64,000 nucleotides of DNA from Erysipelotrichaceae bacterium 66202529 (GTDB lineage Bacteria; Bacillota_I; Bacilli_A; Erysipelotrichales; Erysipelotrichaceae). The notes under the pieces were generated by a model. The model was not told where the DNA came from. It saw only the letters and a list, made by a program, of their open reading frames with translations, and did not search any database. The position numbers and the translations under genes were made by a program. The stretch spans positions 2,480,001 through 2,544,000 of the forward strand of contig CP046174.1 of the NCBI GenBank assembly GCA_017161075.1. The letters run 5' to 3'. This document shows positions 32,810 through 41,872 of this stretch, in pieces. Numbering within the stretch: the stretch's first letter is position 1; each line of letters opens with the position of its first letter.

Positions 32810-34262
32810 GTGCTTCCTCCTCTACGATACAACGGCCAAACAGCGCCTTATCCGCCCTTGGCAGCTCAATGATATGCCTGCAGCCATAGCTTCGCAGGGC
32901 TTTACTTGTATGCGAGCCCATGGAATACACAGGCAGACTTGTGATATCCTGCTGCTTTTTCAGCTGCTGCATACAGGCGTGTACATGAAAGCTGCAGGTA
33001 AACAGTGCACCATCATAGGTCTGCGGCTCTAGCTGAAACGGCAGCGATTCCACCGTATATGCCCTTACGACCTGAACAGTGGCAACCTCCTTTAGCCGGA
33101 GATACAATACATCGTTATCATTATCCGCTTTGACAAGCACAACGTGATCCTTTGCCGTAAGCTGCTTGATCAGCTCCTGCGCAAGATGCTCGCTGTCCTC
33201 CTTCTTTGGCAGAATATCCGCCTGTACCCCATAACGTGCCAGCACCTGACGGCTTTTTTCTCCGACAACGGCAAGCCTGATCGCATGAAGCTGCCGTAAA
33301 TCTATGTGCTGGGCAAGCATTTGTTCAAAAAACAGCTCAATGGCATTGCGGCTGGAAAATACCAGGACGGTAGTGTCCTTTAATGCAATTTCCTTTAAAA
33401 GATTTGGATTAGCCACAATACAGCCTGTTGTCACACATGCTGTCAGTGCACCCAGATCCTGCAGCTGAAGCTGCAGCCCTCGATCTGCATGCGCAAACCG
33501 GGGAAGCAGATACCGCTTTTGAAACAATGGACGGTGTTCCATGAAATTTAATTCCTCATGCAAAGAAACCACCTCACCGATGACGATCAGCGCCGGAGAA
33601 ATGATTGCGGAAAGATCTCTGCTTTCAATATCACACAGGGTGGCACAAACCATTGTCTGCGTGGCACGGCTGGCATTACTGACAAGCGCAATGGGTGTTT
33701 TGGGATCACGACCGGCGGCCAGCAATCCGTTCACAACTGCGGACAACTGCTTCAGTCCCATATAAAAAATCAGCGTATCACGGGTATGCGCCATCCCTGC
33801 ATAATCAAGCTCTGGCAGCGTATCCTGCTTGCCGTGTGCACTCATCAGGCGTGCGCCTGTCGCATAATCACGATGTGTAATCGGAATACCGGCATATGCC
33901 AGCCCGCCGATACCGCTGGAAATTCCAGGTATGATCTCAAACGGCATTCCTGCGCGTACAAGCGCCTGTGCTTCCTCGCCGACTCTGCCAAACACACAAG
34001 GGTCTCCGCCCTTTAACCGGATAACCGTTTCATATTGTCTGCCCTTCTCGATCAGTAAATCCTGTATCTGCTCCTGCGTCATGGCATGGTTGGCAGCCTG
34101 CTTGCCGACATAAATGCATTCGCAGTGCTTCGGTGCAAACTGCAGTATTTCCGGATCGAGCAGACGGTCATACAGAATACAATCCGCACGTTTAAGCATC
34201 CGCATAGCACGCAGCGTCATCAGCTCCCAATCCCCGCAGCCAGCTCCGCATAGATAAATCAT
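32802..34262 (-). CDS. cobA: Fusion: uroporphyrinogen-III C-methyltransferase (CobA) + uroporphyrinogen-III synthase (HemD)
   Basis: A 486-residue bifunctional enzyme. Residues 1 to about 245 are SUMT (YLCGAGCGDWELMTLRA, CIYVGKQAANHAMTQEQIQ, RLKGGDPCVFGRVGEEA, PITHRDYA), which methylates uroporphyrinogen III to precorrin-2. Residues about 255-486 are HemD (VLVFSSRNAIELFFEQM, VVGEKSRQVLARYGV, GALFTCSFHVHACM), which cyclises hydroxymethylbilane. Joining the two steps directs the branch-point intermediate to siroheme or cobalamin rather than heme. Such fusions are known in Firmicutes. Confidence 0.94.
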   Translation of the reverse strand: MIYLCGAGCGDWELMTLRAMRMLKRADCILYDRLLDPEILQFAPKHCECIYVGKQAANHAMTQEQIQDLLIEKGRQYETVIRLKGGDPCVFGRVGEEAQALVRAGMPFEIIPGISSGIGGLAYAGIPITHRDYATGARLMSAHGKQDTLPELDYAGMAHTRDTLIFYMGLKQLSAVVNGLLAAGRDPKTPIALVSNASRATQTMVCATLCDIESRDLSAIISPALIVIGEVVSLHEELNFMEHRPLFQKRYLLPRFAHADRGLQLQLQDLGALTACVTTGCIVANPNLLKEIALKDTTVLVFSSRNAIELFFEQMLAQHIDLRQLHAIRLAVVGEKSRQVLARYGVQADILPKKEDSEHLAQELIKQLTAKDHVVLVKADNDNDVLYLRLKEVATVQVVRAYTVESLPFQLEPQTYDGALFTCSFHVHACMQQLKKQQDITSLPVYSMGSHTSKALRSYGCRHIIELPRADKALFGRCIVEEEAHV

Positions 34263-35158
34263 TGTTTCCCACCTACCTGTTCCCGCAGGACAGCTGCCGC
34301 CTGTATGGCAAGCTCTACCGCCTGTTCTCTGGCACCGCTGATATGCAGCTGTTTGAGTCTTGTTCCGTCCTCATTACCATAAACAGCATATAGCTCCGCG
34401 GTTGTATCATGCAGGATGCAGCGTGCGCCAAGCGGTGTATGACAGCCGCCGTTTAGCTCCTGTAAAAAGGCACGCTCTGCACAGACCTCCTCATCCAGAG
34501 CCGGATCACACAGTGCATTGACAAGCTGAATCAAATCTTCGCGTTCCTTACATACCTCTATCGCCAGTGCCCCCTGTGCCACGGCTGGTACCATGATACA
34601 TTCCTTCAGCGTCTGGGTGATATACGGCTTTAGCTCTAACCGTTTTAAACCGGCAGCTGCCAAAACGATTCCATCCAGCTGCTGCTCCTCCAGCTTTCGT
34701 AGCCGTGTTTCTATGTTGCCGCGGATACCGACGATTTCCAAATCGTTTCGCTGACGCAAAAGCTGATAGCTGCGGCGTTTACTGCCTGTGGCAATACGTG
34801 CATGCGGCGGCAGCTGTTCCAGTGTCGGGGCAGTGCGCAGAACAAGCACATCACGGGCATCCTCACGCAGAAGCGTCTTCGTAAAGCATAGGCGCGCATC
34901 CAGTGTGGAGGGCATATCCTTCATGCTGTGCACGGCAAGATCAATCGTTCCCTCGAGCAGCTGCTGTTCAATTTCCTTTACAAAAATACCCTTATCCTTC
35001 ATCTGATCCAATGCCACATGCTGATTGCGGTCTCCCTTGGTAGAGATCACGCATAGCTCAAAGGTATGCTGCGGATATGCTTCCTGCAGACGGTCTCTTA
35101 CCTCCTTGCATTGTGCCAGCGCCAGAGCGCTTCCTCTTGTTCCCATTCGTATATGCAT
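34259..35158 (-). CDS. hemC: Hydroxymethylbilane synthase (porphobilinogen deaminase)
   Basis: Polymerises four porphobilinogens. The 299-residue product has RMGTRGSALALAQ, VHSMKDMPS (catalytic Asp nearby), GSKRRSYQLL, IRGNIETRLRKL and the dipyrromethane-cofactor Cys in LNGGCHTPLGA. GGAGACTG precedes the ATG, three bases after the hemA stop. Confidence 0.96.
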   Translation of the reverse strand: MHIRMGTRGSALALAQCKEVRDRLQEAYPQHTFELCVISTKGDRNQHVALDQMKDKGIFVKEIEQQLLEGTIDLAVHSMKDMPSTLDARLCFTKTLLREDARDVLVLRTAPTLEQLPPHARIATGSKRRSYQLLRQRNDLEIVGIRGNIETRLRKLEEQQLDGIVLAAAGLKRLELKPYITQTLKECIMVPAVAQGALAIEVCKEREDLIQLVNALCDPALDEEVCAERAFLQELNGGCHTPLGARCILHDTTAELYAVYGNEDGTRLKQLHISGAREQAVELAIQAAAVLREQVGGKQ

Positions 35159-35160
35159 AA

Positions 35161-36375
35161 TCAGTCTCCCTTCAGCATCGTTTCCAAAACCTGCGCATAC
35201 AGTCGCTGATCCTGCCCTTTTGCTTTTTTCAGCGTCAGCATCGGCTCTTTTACCATACGCAGAAAGGATGTATGCAAAACCTTTTTCAAAACCTGCTCCT
35301 CATGCGAATTCAGCTGCAGTTTGGATTGCAGCAATGCAAAGGTATCTGCCGCCATTTGCTCACTGCGCTGCTGCAGCGATTGAATCAGCTCATCCATCTG
35401 CTGTCCCTGCAGACGTTCATAGGCTTCCTGCGCTGCCTGCTCCAGCATTCCATGTGCCTGTTGCAAAAGGCTTTTTCGTTTCTGCAGCTGATCATCCGCT
35501 TCCTGCTGCAGATGATCGATATCAATCACCGTACGCCATGCATCATCTGCGATATCCGGATCAATATCTCTTGGCATTGCCAGATCCACATACAGCTGCT
35601 TTCGCTGTGTCTGCGGCATATCCTCTTTTCGCAGAATGCGGTGAGGAGAAGCAGTCATGGAACATATCACATCACATTGCTCCAGTATCTCATAGCGTTT
35701 TTCAAATGGAGTATAGTCCATCCTGGATGCCATCACCCGCTTTGCCTTTTCCTTGCTGCGGCTGCATACATACAGTGCTGACAGCGGCTCCTCCTGCAAA
35801 TACTGCAGCATCAGCGAAGCCATTTCCCCGCTGCCAATCACCAGTATGCTGGCATTATCCAAGGATATTGTACGGCGGATGCTCTTAATTGCCAGATAAG
35901 CGATTGAAAGCGGGTGTTCACTGATTTTATAGGTTGCTTTCAGCTGCTTGACTGCCGCAAAGCAGCTCTGAAATATACGATGCAGCTGCTTTTGACAGGC
36001 ATGACACTGATCTGCCAGCAGATAACTGCTCTGTATCTGTCCCAGAATCTGATCCTCTCCAAGCACCATGGAATGATACCCGGCTGCTACCTCAAACAAA
36101 TATAGGACCGCATCCCTGCCGGTTTTTAAAAACAATGGCACGTTATGATTGGCAGCCTGCAGAAACAGCCTTTTCGCCTCATCCAGCTGCTTCCTTGTTT
36201 CATATATAATATAGAGCTCACTGCGGTTACAGGTGGACACAAGCACAGCCTGTGTAATAGCAATATCCAGCAGGCGGTTATATAGCTCCATTTTCTCTGT
36301 ATCCGTGAAAGCTGTTAAATCTCTAATATCCGCAGATGCTTCCTTATAGGAAACACCAAGTACCCCGAATTCCAT
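35161..36375 (-). CDS. hemA: Glutamyl-tRNA reductase
   Basis: The first committed step: reduces Glu-tRNA to glutamate-1-semialdehyde. The 404-residue product starts MEFGVLGVSYKEAS and has the nucleophile Cys in VSTCNRSELYIIYE, GEDQILGQIQSSY, the NADPH-binding ILVIGSGEMASLM and VDLAMPRDIDP. It is first in the operon hemA-hemC-cobA/hemD-hemB-hemL-sirC/cbiK, with promoter at 36411-36439 and a palindromic operator just upstream. Confidence 0.96.
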   Translation of the reverse strand: MEFGVLGVSYKEASADIRDLTAFTDTEKMELYNRLLDIAITQAVLVSTCNRSELYIIYETRKQLDEAKRLFLQAANHNVPLFLKTGRDAVLYLFEVAAGYHSMVLGEDQILGQIQSSYLLADQCHACQKQLHRIFQSCFAAVKQLKATYKISEHPLSIAYLAIKSIRRTISLDNASILVIGSGEMASLMLQYLQEEPLSALYVCSRSKEKAKRVMASRMDYTPFEKRYEILEQCDVICSMTASPHRILRKEDMPQTQRKQLYVDLAMPRDIDPDIADDAWRTVIDIDHLQQEADDQLQKRKSLLQQAHGMLEQAAQEAYERLQGQQMDELIQSLQQRSEQMAADTFALLQSKLQLNSHEEQVLKKVLHTSFLRMVKEPMLTLKKAKGQDQRLYAQVLETMLKGD

Positions 36376-36410
36376 GATAACACCTCTTTTTTCAAATACT
36401 GACCAGATAT

Positions 36411-36439
36411 ATTATAAAGGCTGCAGGTGGCAGATACAA
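36411..36439 (-). promoter_or_regulatory. Promoter of the siroheme biosynthesis operon
   Basis: TTGTAT (36439-36434), 17 bases, TATAAT (36416-36411). Confidence 0.65.
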
Positions 36440-36456
36440 GCAGGCTTTATGGAAAC

Positions 36457-36477
36457 GGTATAAGAATTCCTTATACC
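36457..36477. promoter_or_regulatory. 21-bp palindromic operator between divergent siroheme promoters
   Basis: Perfect arms GGTATAAG/CTTATACC around AATTC, centred 28 bases upstream of the hemA -35 and 29 upstream of the reductase -35. The symmetric position suggests one regulator controls both transcripts. Confidence 0.6.
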
Positions 36478-36495
36478 CCTATAACACAGAAAAAA

Positions 36496-36524
36496 TTGTC
36501 GGTGATTTAAAAACGTGCTACTAT
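36496..36524 (+). promoter_or_regulatory. Promoter of the siroheme reductase
   Basis: TTGTCG, 17 bases, TACTAT (36519-36524), 36 bases before the ATG. Confidence 0.55.
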
Positions 36525-36559
36525 GATATCTGAGTGCAAAAATCAACAAGGAGGATTTT

Positions 36560-38101
36560 ATGAACGAGGATCTGAGAGAGGAGCTGCGTTCGGAGATCGA
36601 GGATTTCCGTACACAGACCAAACGGTTTCTGGATAAGGAACTGAATGTAAAGGAATTTAAGGGCTATTCCGGAGGCTTTGGCAGCTATGCCCAGCGCGGT
36701 GCTACCAGCTTTATGCTGCGTCTGCGTATGAACCAGGGCGTTATGACAAAGGAAAAGCTGAAATTTGTATGTGATACATGCCGACAGCACAATGTCAGCA
36801 AGGCGCATATCACAACCTGCCAGACGATTCAGCTGCACGACCTCAGTGGTATGGAGATTCCCTATATCATGTCGGATGCGCTGGATCATGGTATCGTATG
36901 CCGAGGAGGAGGCGGAGATTTCCCCCGCAATGTTATGTGTTCACCATTAAGCGGCGTCGATCCGGAAGAAACCTTTGATGTACTTCCCTATGCGGCTCGT
37001 GTCGGTGAATATCTGCTGTCCATTGTCAACAAATACACACTGCCCCGCAAGCTGAAGGTTGCCTTTACCAATTCCGACAGAAATGAAGCACATGCGACCT
37101 TCCGTGATCTAGGCTTTATCGCTAATCGTGATCATACCTTTGCGGTATATTGTGCAGGCGGTCTGGGAAACAACCCGCGTATGGGTGTCTGTGTGGAAGA
37201 GCATGCCGCACCGGAAAAGCTGCTGTATTATGTGTCCACGATGGTGCTGATGTTTATGGAATTTGGTAATTATGAAAACCGTGCAAAAGCAAGAACGCGC
37301 TATATGCAGGAAACACTGGGCAGCGAAGGTTTTGTAAAGGCCTATCAGGAGCGGCTGCAGCGTTCCCTTGCCGGACAGAATCTTGATATCGCGATAAGGG
37401 AAGAAACGATTTGCAAAACAGGGCCGGATGAAGCAATCCATGACCGCCGTATCTTTTCACAGAAGCAGAAGGGTCTGTATGCTGTTTCCTATCATCCCAT
37501 CGGGGGTAGTCTGACACCGCAGAAGCTGCAGGAAATCTATGACTGTATACAGGATATGGAGGCTGTGGAGGTGCGCCTGACGCCACAGCAGGGCATGTAT
37601 ATCATCAACTGCACAGCGCAGGAGGCTGAACGTGTATTATCAGTGACAAATGACGGTGCCCGCAATGAATTTGAGGAAAGCACAGCCTGTATCGGAGCTG
37701 CCACTTGTCAGGTGGGTCTGCGGGATTCCCAGGGGGTGTTAAAAGATGTTATCATGTATCTGCGAGAGAAAAATTATCCGGATCATGTATTGCCGAGGGT
37801 CTTTATATCCGGATGTCCAAGCTCCTGCGGTACCAATCAAATCGGACAGCTCGGCTTTCAGGGAACTGTCAAGGTAATTGAGCGTAAGCCGTATCCGGCC
37901 TTTACACTCAGTGTCAGCGGAAATGACCGTCTGCTTCAGGAACGCTTCGGGGATATTAAGGGCGTAATCCTTGAAGACGATATGTGTCTGTTTCTGTCAG
38001 CAATCGCAGATGCTGTAACAGCGGCTCATACGGATTTTGCGACATGGCTGGCAAAAGAAAAAGAACAGCTTGATGCCATTCTGCATACATATCTGAAATA
38101 A
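36560..38101 (+). CDS. Siroheme-dependent sulfite/nitrite reductase
   Basis: A six-electron reductase of 513 residues with siroheme coupled to [4Fe-4S]. Two ferredoxin-like half-domains frame two catalytic domains. The cluster cysteines are C-x5-C in TACIGAATCQVG and C-x3-C in ISGCPSSCGTNQIG. FGSYAQRGATSFMLRLRMNQGVMT and THCQT-like HITTCQTIQLHDL are family blocks. The sequence does not settle sulfite versus nitrite or the electron donor (ferredoxin is likely). It is divergent from the full siroheme pathway, sharing a palindromic operator. AAGGAGG precedes the ATG. Confidence 0.9.
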   Translation: MNEDLREELRSEIEDFRTQTKRFLDKELNVKEFKGYSGGFGSYAQRGATSFMLRLRMNQGVMTKEKLKFVCDTCRQHNVSKAHITTCQTIQLHDLSGMEIPYIMSDALDHGIVCRGGGGDFPRNVMCSPLSGVDPEETFDVLPYAARVGEYLLSIVNKYTLPRKLKVAFTNSDRNEAHATFRDLGFIANRDHTFAVYCAGGLGNNPRMGVCVEEHAAPEKLLYYVSTMVLMFMEFGNYENRAKARTRYMQETLGSEGFVKAYQERLQRSLAGQNLDIAIREETICKTGPDEAIHDRRIFSQKQKGLYAVSYHPIGGSLTPQKLQEIYDCIQDMEAVEVRLTPQQGMYIINCTAQEAERVLSVTNDGARNEFEESTACIGAATCQVGLRDSQGVLKDVIMYLREKNYPDHVLPRVFISGCPSSCGTNQIGQLGFQGTVKVIERKPYPAFTLSVSGNDRLLQERFGDIKGVILEDDMCLFLSAIADAVTAAHTDFATWLAKEKEQLDAILHTYLK

Positions 38102-38110
38102 ATAGATATC

Positions 38111-38144
38111 GGGAAGTGTTTCTACAGGGAATGCTTCCCTTTTT
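38111..38144 (+). terminator. Terminator of the siroheme reductase
   Basis: GGGAAGTGTTTC/GGAATGCTTCCC (with G-U pairs) followed by TTTTT; convergent with the SGNH gene stop. Confidence 0.7.
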
Positions 38145-38779
38145 CATGTCTCAATCAAATCCTTTAACAATCCCGCACATCTTGCCATGTGGCGAAGCCA
38201 TAGCGGATAATACGGATACTTGGGATGAATACCGTCATATTCATACAGCTCGTCTCTCCACTTCATCAATGTACTGTTATCGATGAAGCCAAGCTGCAGA
38301 TCCTCACACATCCGCTGCAATGCCTCATTGTACAGACGATAAAGCCGCTCTCCCCCATTGCGTTCCATAATATCACTGCGTACCGGAATGATGGAATTTA
38401 TATATATCGCCGTATCCGGTAAGGCTTTTTTTAAAAAGGCAATCTGACTGCGGTAACAGGTGATAAAGCTTTGCGGAGCTCGCTGAAGCCGCAAAATATC
38501 ATTTTTTCCATATTCCATGAAAATAACTGCGGGCTCCATGGCGATGGCGAACAGCAGATCCCCCTGAATGGTATCAATACAGCGTCCCCGTTTGGCTACG
38601 ACATTGTTTTTCCGAAGCAAGCGAAAATCCAGGATAGATTCCGCAAGAGAGTCCCCCAGGATCAAAGCTTCCTCATAATATGGAACCATTTCATAAATCG
38701 GCTGTGACTGCTTCTCATCCGCTATCTGGTACCGTCTCGTCTTCTGCACGCTTTCATCAGGTTTTGTTATCATTCCCAT
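38144..38779 (-). CDS. SGNH/GDSL-family hydrolase
   Basis: A 211-residue cytoplasmic-looking esterase or lipase fold. Block I LILGDSLAES holds the catalytic Ser, block III is MEYGKNDIL (Asn), and block V DGIHPKYPYYP has the Asp-x-x-His pair. No signal peptide is seen. The substrate is unknown; relatives deacylate lipids, cell-wall glycans or thioesters. GGGAG precedes the ATG. It is a single-gene transcript from the strong promoter at 38840-38868. Confidence 0.82.
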   Translation of the reverse strand: MGMITKPDESVQKTRRYQIADEKQSQPIYEMVPYYEEALILGDSLAESILDFRLLRKNNVVAKRGRCIDTIQGDLLFAIAMEPAVIFMEYGKNDILRLQRAPQSFITCYRSQIAFLKKALPDTAIYINSIIPVRSDIMERNGGERLYRLYNEALQRMCEDLQLGFIDNSTLMKWRDELYEYDGIHPKYPYYPLWLRHMARCAGLLKDLIET

Positions 38780-39400
38780 ACACTCAAACTCCCATATACG
38801 CTTTGTTCATCGTCCTTGTCTGCAATAGTATCTCTGTTTATTATATGACGCATATGTGATAATTTCAATATATAATTAAACTGATGACTAAAAAAAGCCA
38901 AATACAAAGCACCTATGCGATCATATACGCAACGGTTAAGAACCGTGTACCTGGAATAGATCCTGTGTTATATGTCGTCCGTCGATTGCCTGTTCCCTGT
39001 TTCACACCAGCCAGACGTGTATATCCTGGTAAACTATGTTAATTCAACAAGCTGAAAAAGCAGACAATGAACTGAAATGCACCTTCATAATTTGCTTTTC
39101 CAAATTATGGGGTTTACTTCAAACCTGCCTGCTTTTCTTTTCCCTGGTATTTCGATATTTATCCAATATAGCTTGACATGACATTCTATCGTTGTAAAAA
39201 ACGGAGCTGCTATGCTTTTTTCTTTATAAACCTATAACGCATGTCACATATTTTATACAAAACCAATCATAGCTTCCTTGGTTGAGCATTCCTTGTTCCC
39301 CATATCTGTACATGTGCGTTTTCTAGCTTCCTCTCAACGTAGCCACCTTACAGGGTATAGCTTCGTTAACAGCCTCTTTCCATGCTTTTTTCAATGCTTT
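38780..39400. other. 620-bp intergenic region
   Basis: Holds the SGNH promoter at its left end. The rest (about 38,880-39,400) shows no ORF with ribosome site and no obvious RNA; it may contain decayed sequence. Confidence 0.5.
38840..38868 (-). promoter_or_regulatory. Promoter of the SGNH hydrolase
   Basis: TTGAAA (38868-38863), 17 bases, TATAAT (38845-38840). Confidence 0.65.
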
Positions 39401-40819
39401 TCAACCGCTTCTATTATCATCCCTCTGCTGTTTCCAGTAGCTGCATTCTTCCTGCAGCAGCTCTAATGTAAGCTGTACTGCCTTTTTGATCTCCTTGTTT
39501 TTCAACTGCTGCTTCCAGCTTGCAAGTGCCGTTTGTGTCTGCGCATCGGGGCTGCGCTGTAAAAGGGTCCGAATCAGCATGCTCCCATTCATTGCTGCCT
39601 CTATCTGTTCCACAATATTACATATACATGGATTTTCATGATGCTTCAAAATGTGCAGTACAAGCTTAGGAGACAGACTCTGCTGCGTACAGACTGCTTC
39701 TCCAATCGCATACAGCTCCTTTGCTGGACAGCGTTCCATACACGAAGCCAGAGACGCTTTCGCAACCAGCTCCAGCAGCTCCAGTGAACAACTGTAATAC
39801 TCCAGCAGTGCCTGTACCTGTGCATCCTGCAGGTAGGCGGCTGTCTGCTTACAGGAATACACCGACCGGCTTCCCAAACCGTTTACGGTTGCCACAAGGT
39901 TCAAATCATTCATGAATTTCATAGTGCGCCGCATGGTACGAAGCGATACCGCATAGCGTTTTGCGAGCTGCTCCAGATTAAGCAGCTGTCCGTTTGGGTA
40001 ACAGTTTTCTGCGATATCCTGTAGAAGATAGCCGGCAGTCTGCATATATAAATAGGAAACCTCACGTCCCGTATACCATTCAAATTCAATGACCCTTTGT
40101 GCAGTGATACCGGCACATACCCGGTTCAAATAACGGTTGCTGTTTTTCTTTGTTATATCACAGAAATAACGGATCGTTTTTTTCATCATAAAGGGATTGT
40201 TTTGCACCACAAAGAGCAAAATCCGGGCGAGTGTATCCGATAGCTTTACCTTGTTATCCGCCAGTACCTCCTCGGAATGTGCATGATGTGCATAGGGCAG
40301 ATATAGAAAGTCAAGCAGTTGCTTCACCAAATCCTGCAGATAGGGATTATGCAGAAAGCCAAGCACCTTCAGATATAGCTGCTGCAACGCCTCATTCAGC
40401 TCATAAAGCGTATGCTCCTGCTGTGTTAGCTGGCGAACCCCCTGCTGCAGCTCCTCCAACTGAGTGGCATCGCTTTGCTTTAAAGCCTCCTGTATTGCCA
40501 CCGGCATCAACATGCCTAGTGCATCATAAGCATGCGCAATCCCCTGTTTGCTGCAAGCCATGCGGTACAGAAAATGCGGATTGCTTTCCAGCTGATGAAT
40601 ATCCAGACGTACTCTGGCACAGCTGCCCTTTTCCCTGTGTACCACACCATCCGCTTCTAACAGAGCAAGTGCGGCGCGAATAGTGTTACGCCCGGCGGAA
40701 AAGCGTTCACACAATGCCTGCAGAGAAGGCAGTCTGGTACCGTATGCATAGGTTTCCTTATAAATATCCTGCAGAAGCTGTCTGGCAATCTGCCGGTATA
40801 GTGTCGACTCCTGTTCCAT
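39401..40819 (-). CDS. Regulator with two GntR-like winged-helix domains
   Basis: A 472-residue protein. The N-terminus is a GntR-type winged helix (LYRQIARQLLQDIYKETYAYGTRLPSLQALCERFSAGRNTIRAALALLEADGVV). After a helical region, a second similar module appears around residues 260-325 (SYLYMQTAGYLLQDI... then LNLEQLAKRYAVSLRTMRRTMKFMNDLNLV). Both share Y-x(n)-AGYLLQDI/ARQLLQDI-like starts, pointing to internal duplication. The rest is Gln/Leu-rich helical with no known ligand domain. ATG 40819, nine bases after GGAG, is chosen over an upstream TTG. No obvious adjacent target operon; autoregulation is possible. Confidence 0.8.
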   Translation of the reverse strand: MEQESTLYRQIARQLLQDIYKETYAYGTRLPSLQALCERFSAGRNTIRAALALLEADGVVHREKGSCARVRLDIHQLESNPHFLYRMACSKQGIAHAYDALGMLMPVAIQEALKQSDATQLEELQQGVRQLTQQEHTLYELNEALQQLYLKVLGFLHNPYLQDLVKQLLDFLYLPYAHHAHSEEVLADNKVKLSDTLARILLFVVQNNPFMMKKTIRYFCDITKKNSNRYLNRVCAGITAQRVIEFEWYTGREVSYLYMQTAGYLLQDIAENCYPNGQLLNLEQLAKRYAVSLRTMRRTMKFMNDLNLVATVNGLGSRSVYSCKQTAAYLQDAQVQALLEYYSCSLELLELVAKASLASCMERCPAKELYAIGEAVCTQQSLSPKLVLHILKHHENPCICNIVEQIEAAMNGSMLIRTLLQRSPDAQTQTALASWKQQLKNKEIKKAVQLTLELLQEECSYWKQQRDDNRSG

Positions 40820-41344
40820 ATCATCACTCTCCAACAGCTACAGTATACCCTACCTGCTGCCGTTTTGGTACACTCTTTTTGCTTTTTACATCCTGAAGCA
40901 TAATACAACAGAAAACGTGCAGGCCACAAAAGGCAGGACTGTCATAGCGGTACTCCCAGCTGACAAATTGAATTTTTAATAGGTACAATATGCTATTTTT
41001 ATATGCAGAGCATACCGGCTTTGGAATCAAAACCAGACAGTAAGAAGCCCTACGGCATACCAATCACCTGCCCCTTGTTTTCTAGCAAAGGCACGGGTTT
41101 TGTTCAGCCCCTCATCAGAATAACACAGTAATCTTTTTATCCGATACCAAGCGTATATCGCTATATTATAGAGCTTATAGATAAATTACGGCGAACTTGC
41201 TTCTGCAGGGGATAAAAGACCCGGCATTAAAATAGTGCATGATGCAATGACATCAGGCAGAATAATAAGCCGATTGCTGTAAAGACCGTTCTTGAAAGCC
41301 TATTCACCCGATACAGAAAAAACCGTGTGCATACACACATCGGT
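40820..41344. other. 525-bp intergenic region
   Basis: Contains the upstream region of the GntR-like gene (a TATACT at about 40842-40847, minus, could be its -10) and the terminator of the suf operon at the right end. No ORF is supported. Confidence 0.45.
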
Positions 41345-41346
41345 TT
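41317..41346 (-). terminator. Terminator of the suf operon
   Basis: AAACCGATGTGTG/CACACGGTTT with an internal bulge followed by TTTTTT on the minus strand. Confidence 0.65.
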
Positions 41347-41872
41347 ACGTTCTAGTATAAATGGTTTCTTCACTTACGATCATATCCAGTGGCACATCCT
41401 GCGCATGAAGCTGCAGCCTGTCCTTCTGACATGCAAAGGCAATCCCAATCGTTTTTGCCCTGCACTGGGGTAGATAACGGTCATAATATCCCCTGCCATG
41501 TCCCATACGGTTACAGGCCTCATCAAAGGCTACCAGCGGTACCAGAAGGATATCCAGCTCCTGCGGCTCTGCCTGCTGTGCATGCACAGGCTCCCAGATA
41601 CCGAAGCTGCCTTTTTGATATGCGGTAGCTTCATCCACATAATAAAAGCTCATGGAGTCTTTATCACATACAGGAAGACACATGCGTATTCCCTTTGTAT
41701 CCAGATAAGAAAGATCCACTTCGCTTCCCGTAGCACAATAGGCGGCAACCGTCCCCTTTAGCAGCGGCTGCAGACGCTCACAGATCACCTTGCTGTACTG
41801 TTCGCGCAACTGCGGTGATAATGCATTTCGACGCCTGAGCACCCTGGCTCTGATGTCATCCAATGGACTCAC
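41345..41872 (-). CDS. 5-formyltetrahydrofolate cyclo-ligase
   Basis: Converts 5-formyl-THF to 5,10-methenyl-THF with ATP. The 175-residue product has the N-terminal RRRNALS substrate-binding stretch and the C-terminal [12 protein letters not shown] nucleotide motif, with IVSEETIYT near the end. It overlaps the end of sufB by 17 bases, so it is the last gene of the suf operon; no direct functional link to Fe-S assembly is known. Confidence 0.92.
   Translation of the reverse strand: MSPLDDIRARVLRRRNALSPQLREQYSKVICERLQPLLKGTVAAYCATGSEVDLSYLDTKGIRMCLPVCDKDSMSFYYVDEATAYQKGSFGIWEPVHAQQAEPQELDILLVPLVAFDEACNRMGHGRGYYDRYLPQCRAKTIGIAFACQKDRLQLHAQDVPLDMIVSEETIYTRT

Noticed and set aside
38880..39466. 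Plus ORF near 39278 and possible remnants in the 620-bp gap
   Set aside because: The ORF runs antisense into the GntR-like gene and no coherent protein fragment could be read.
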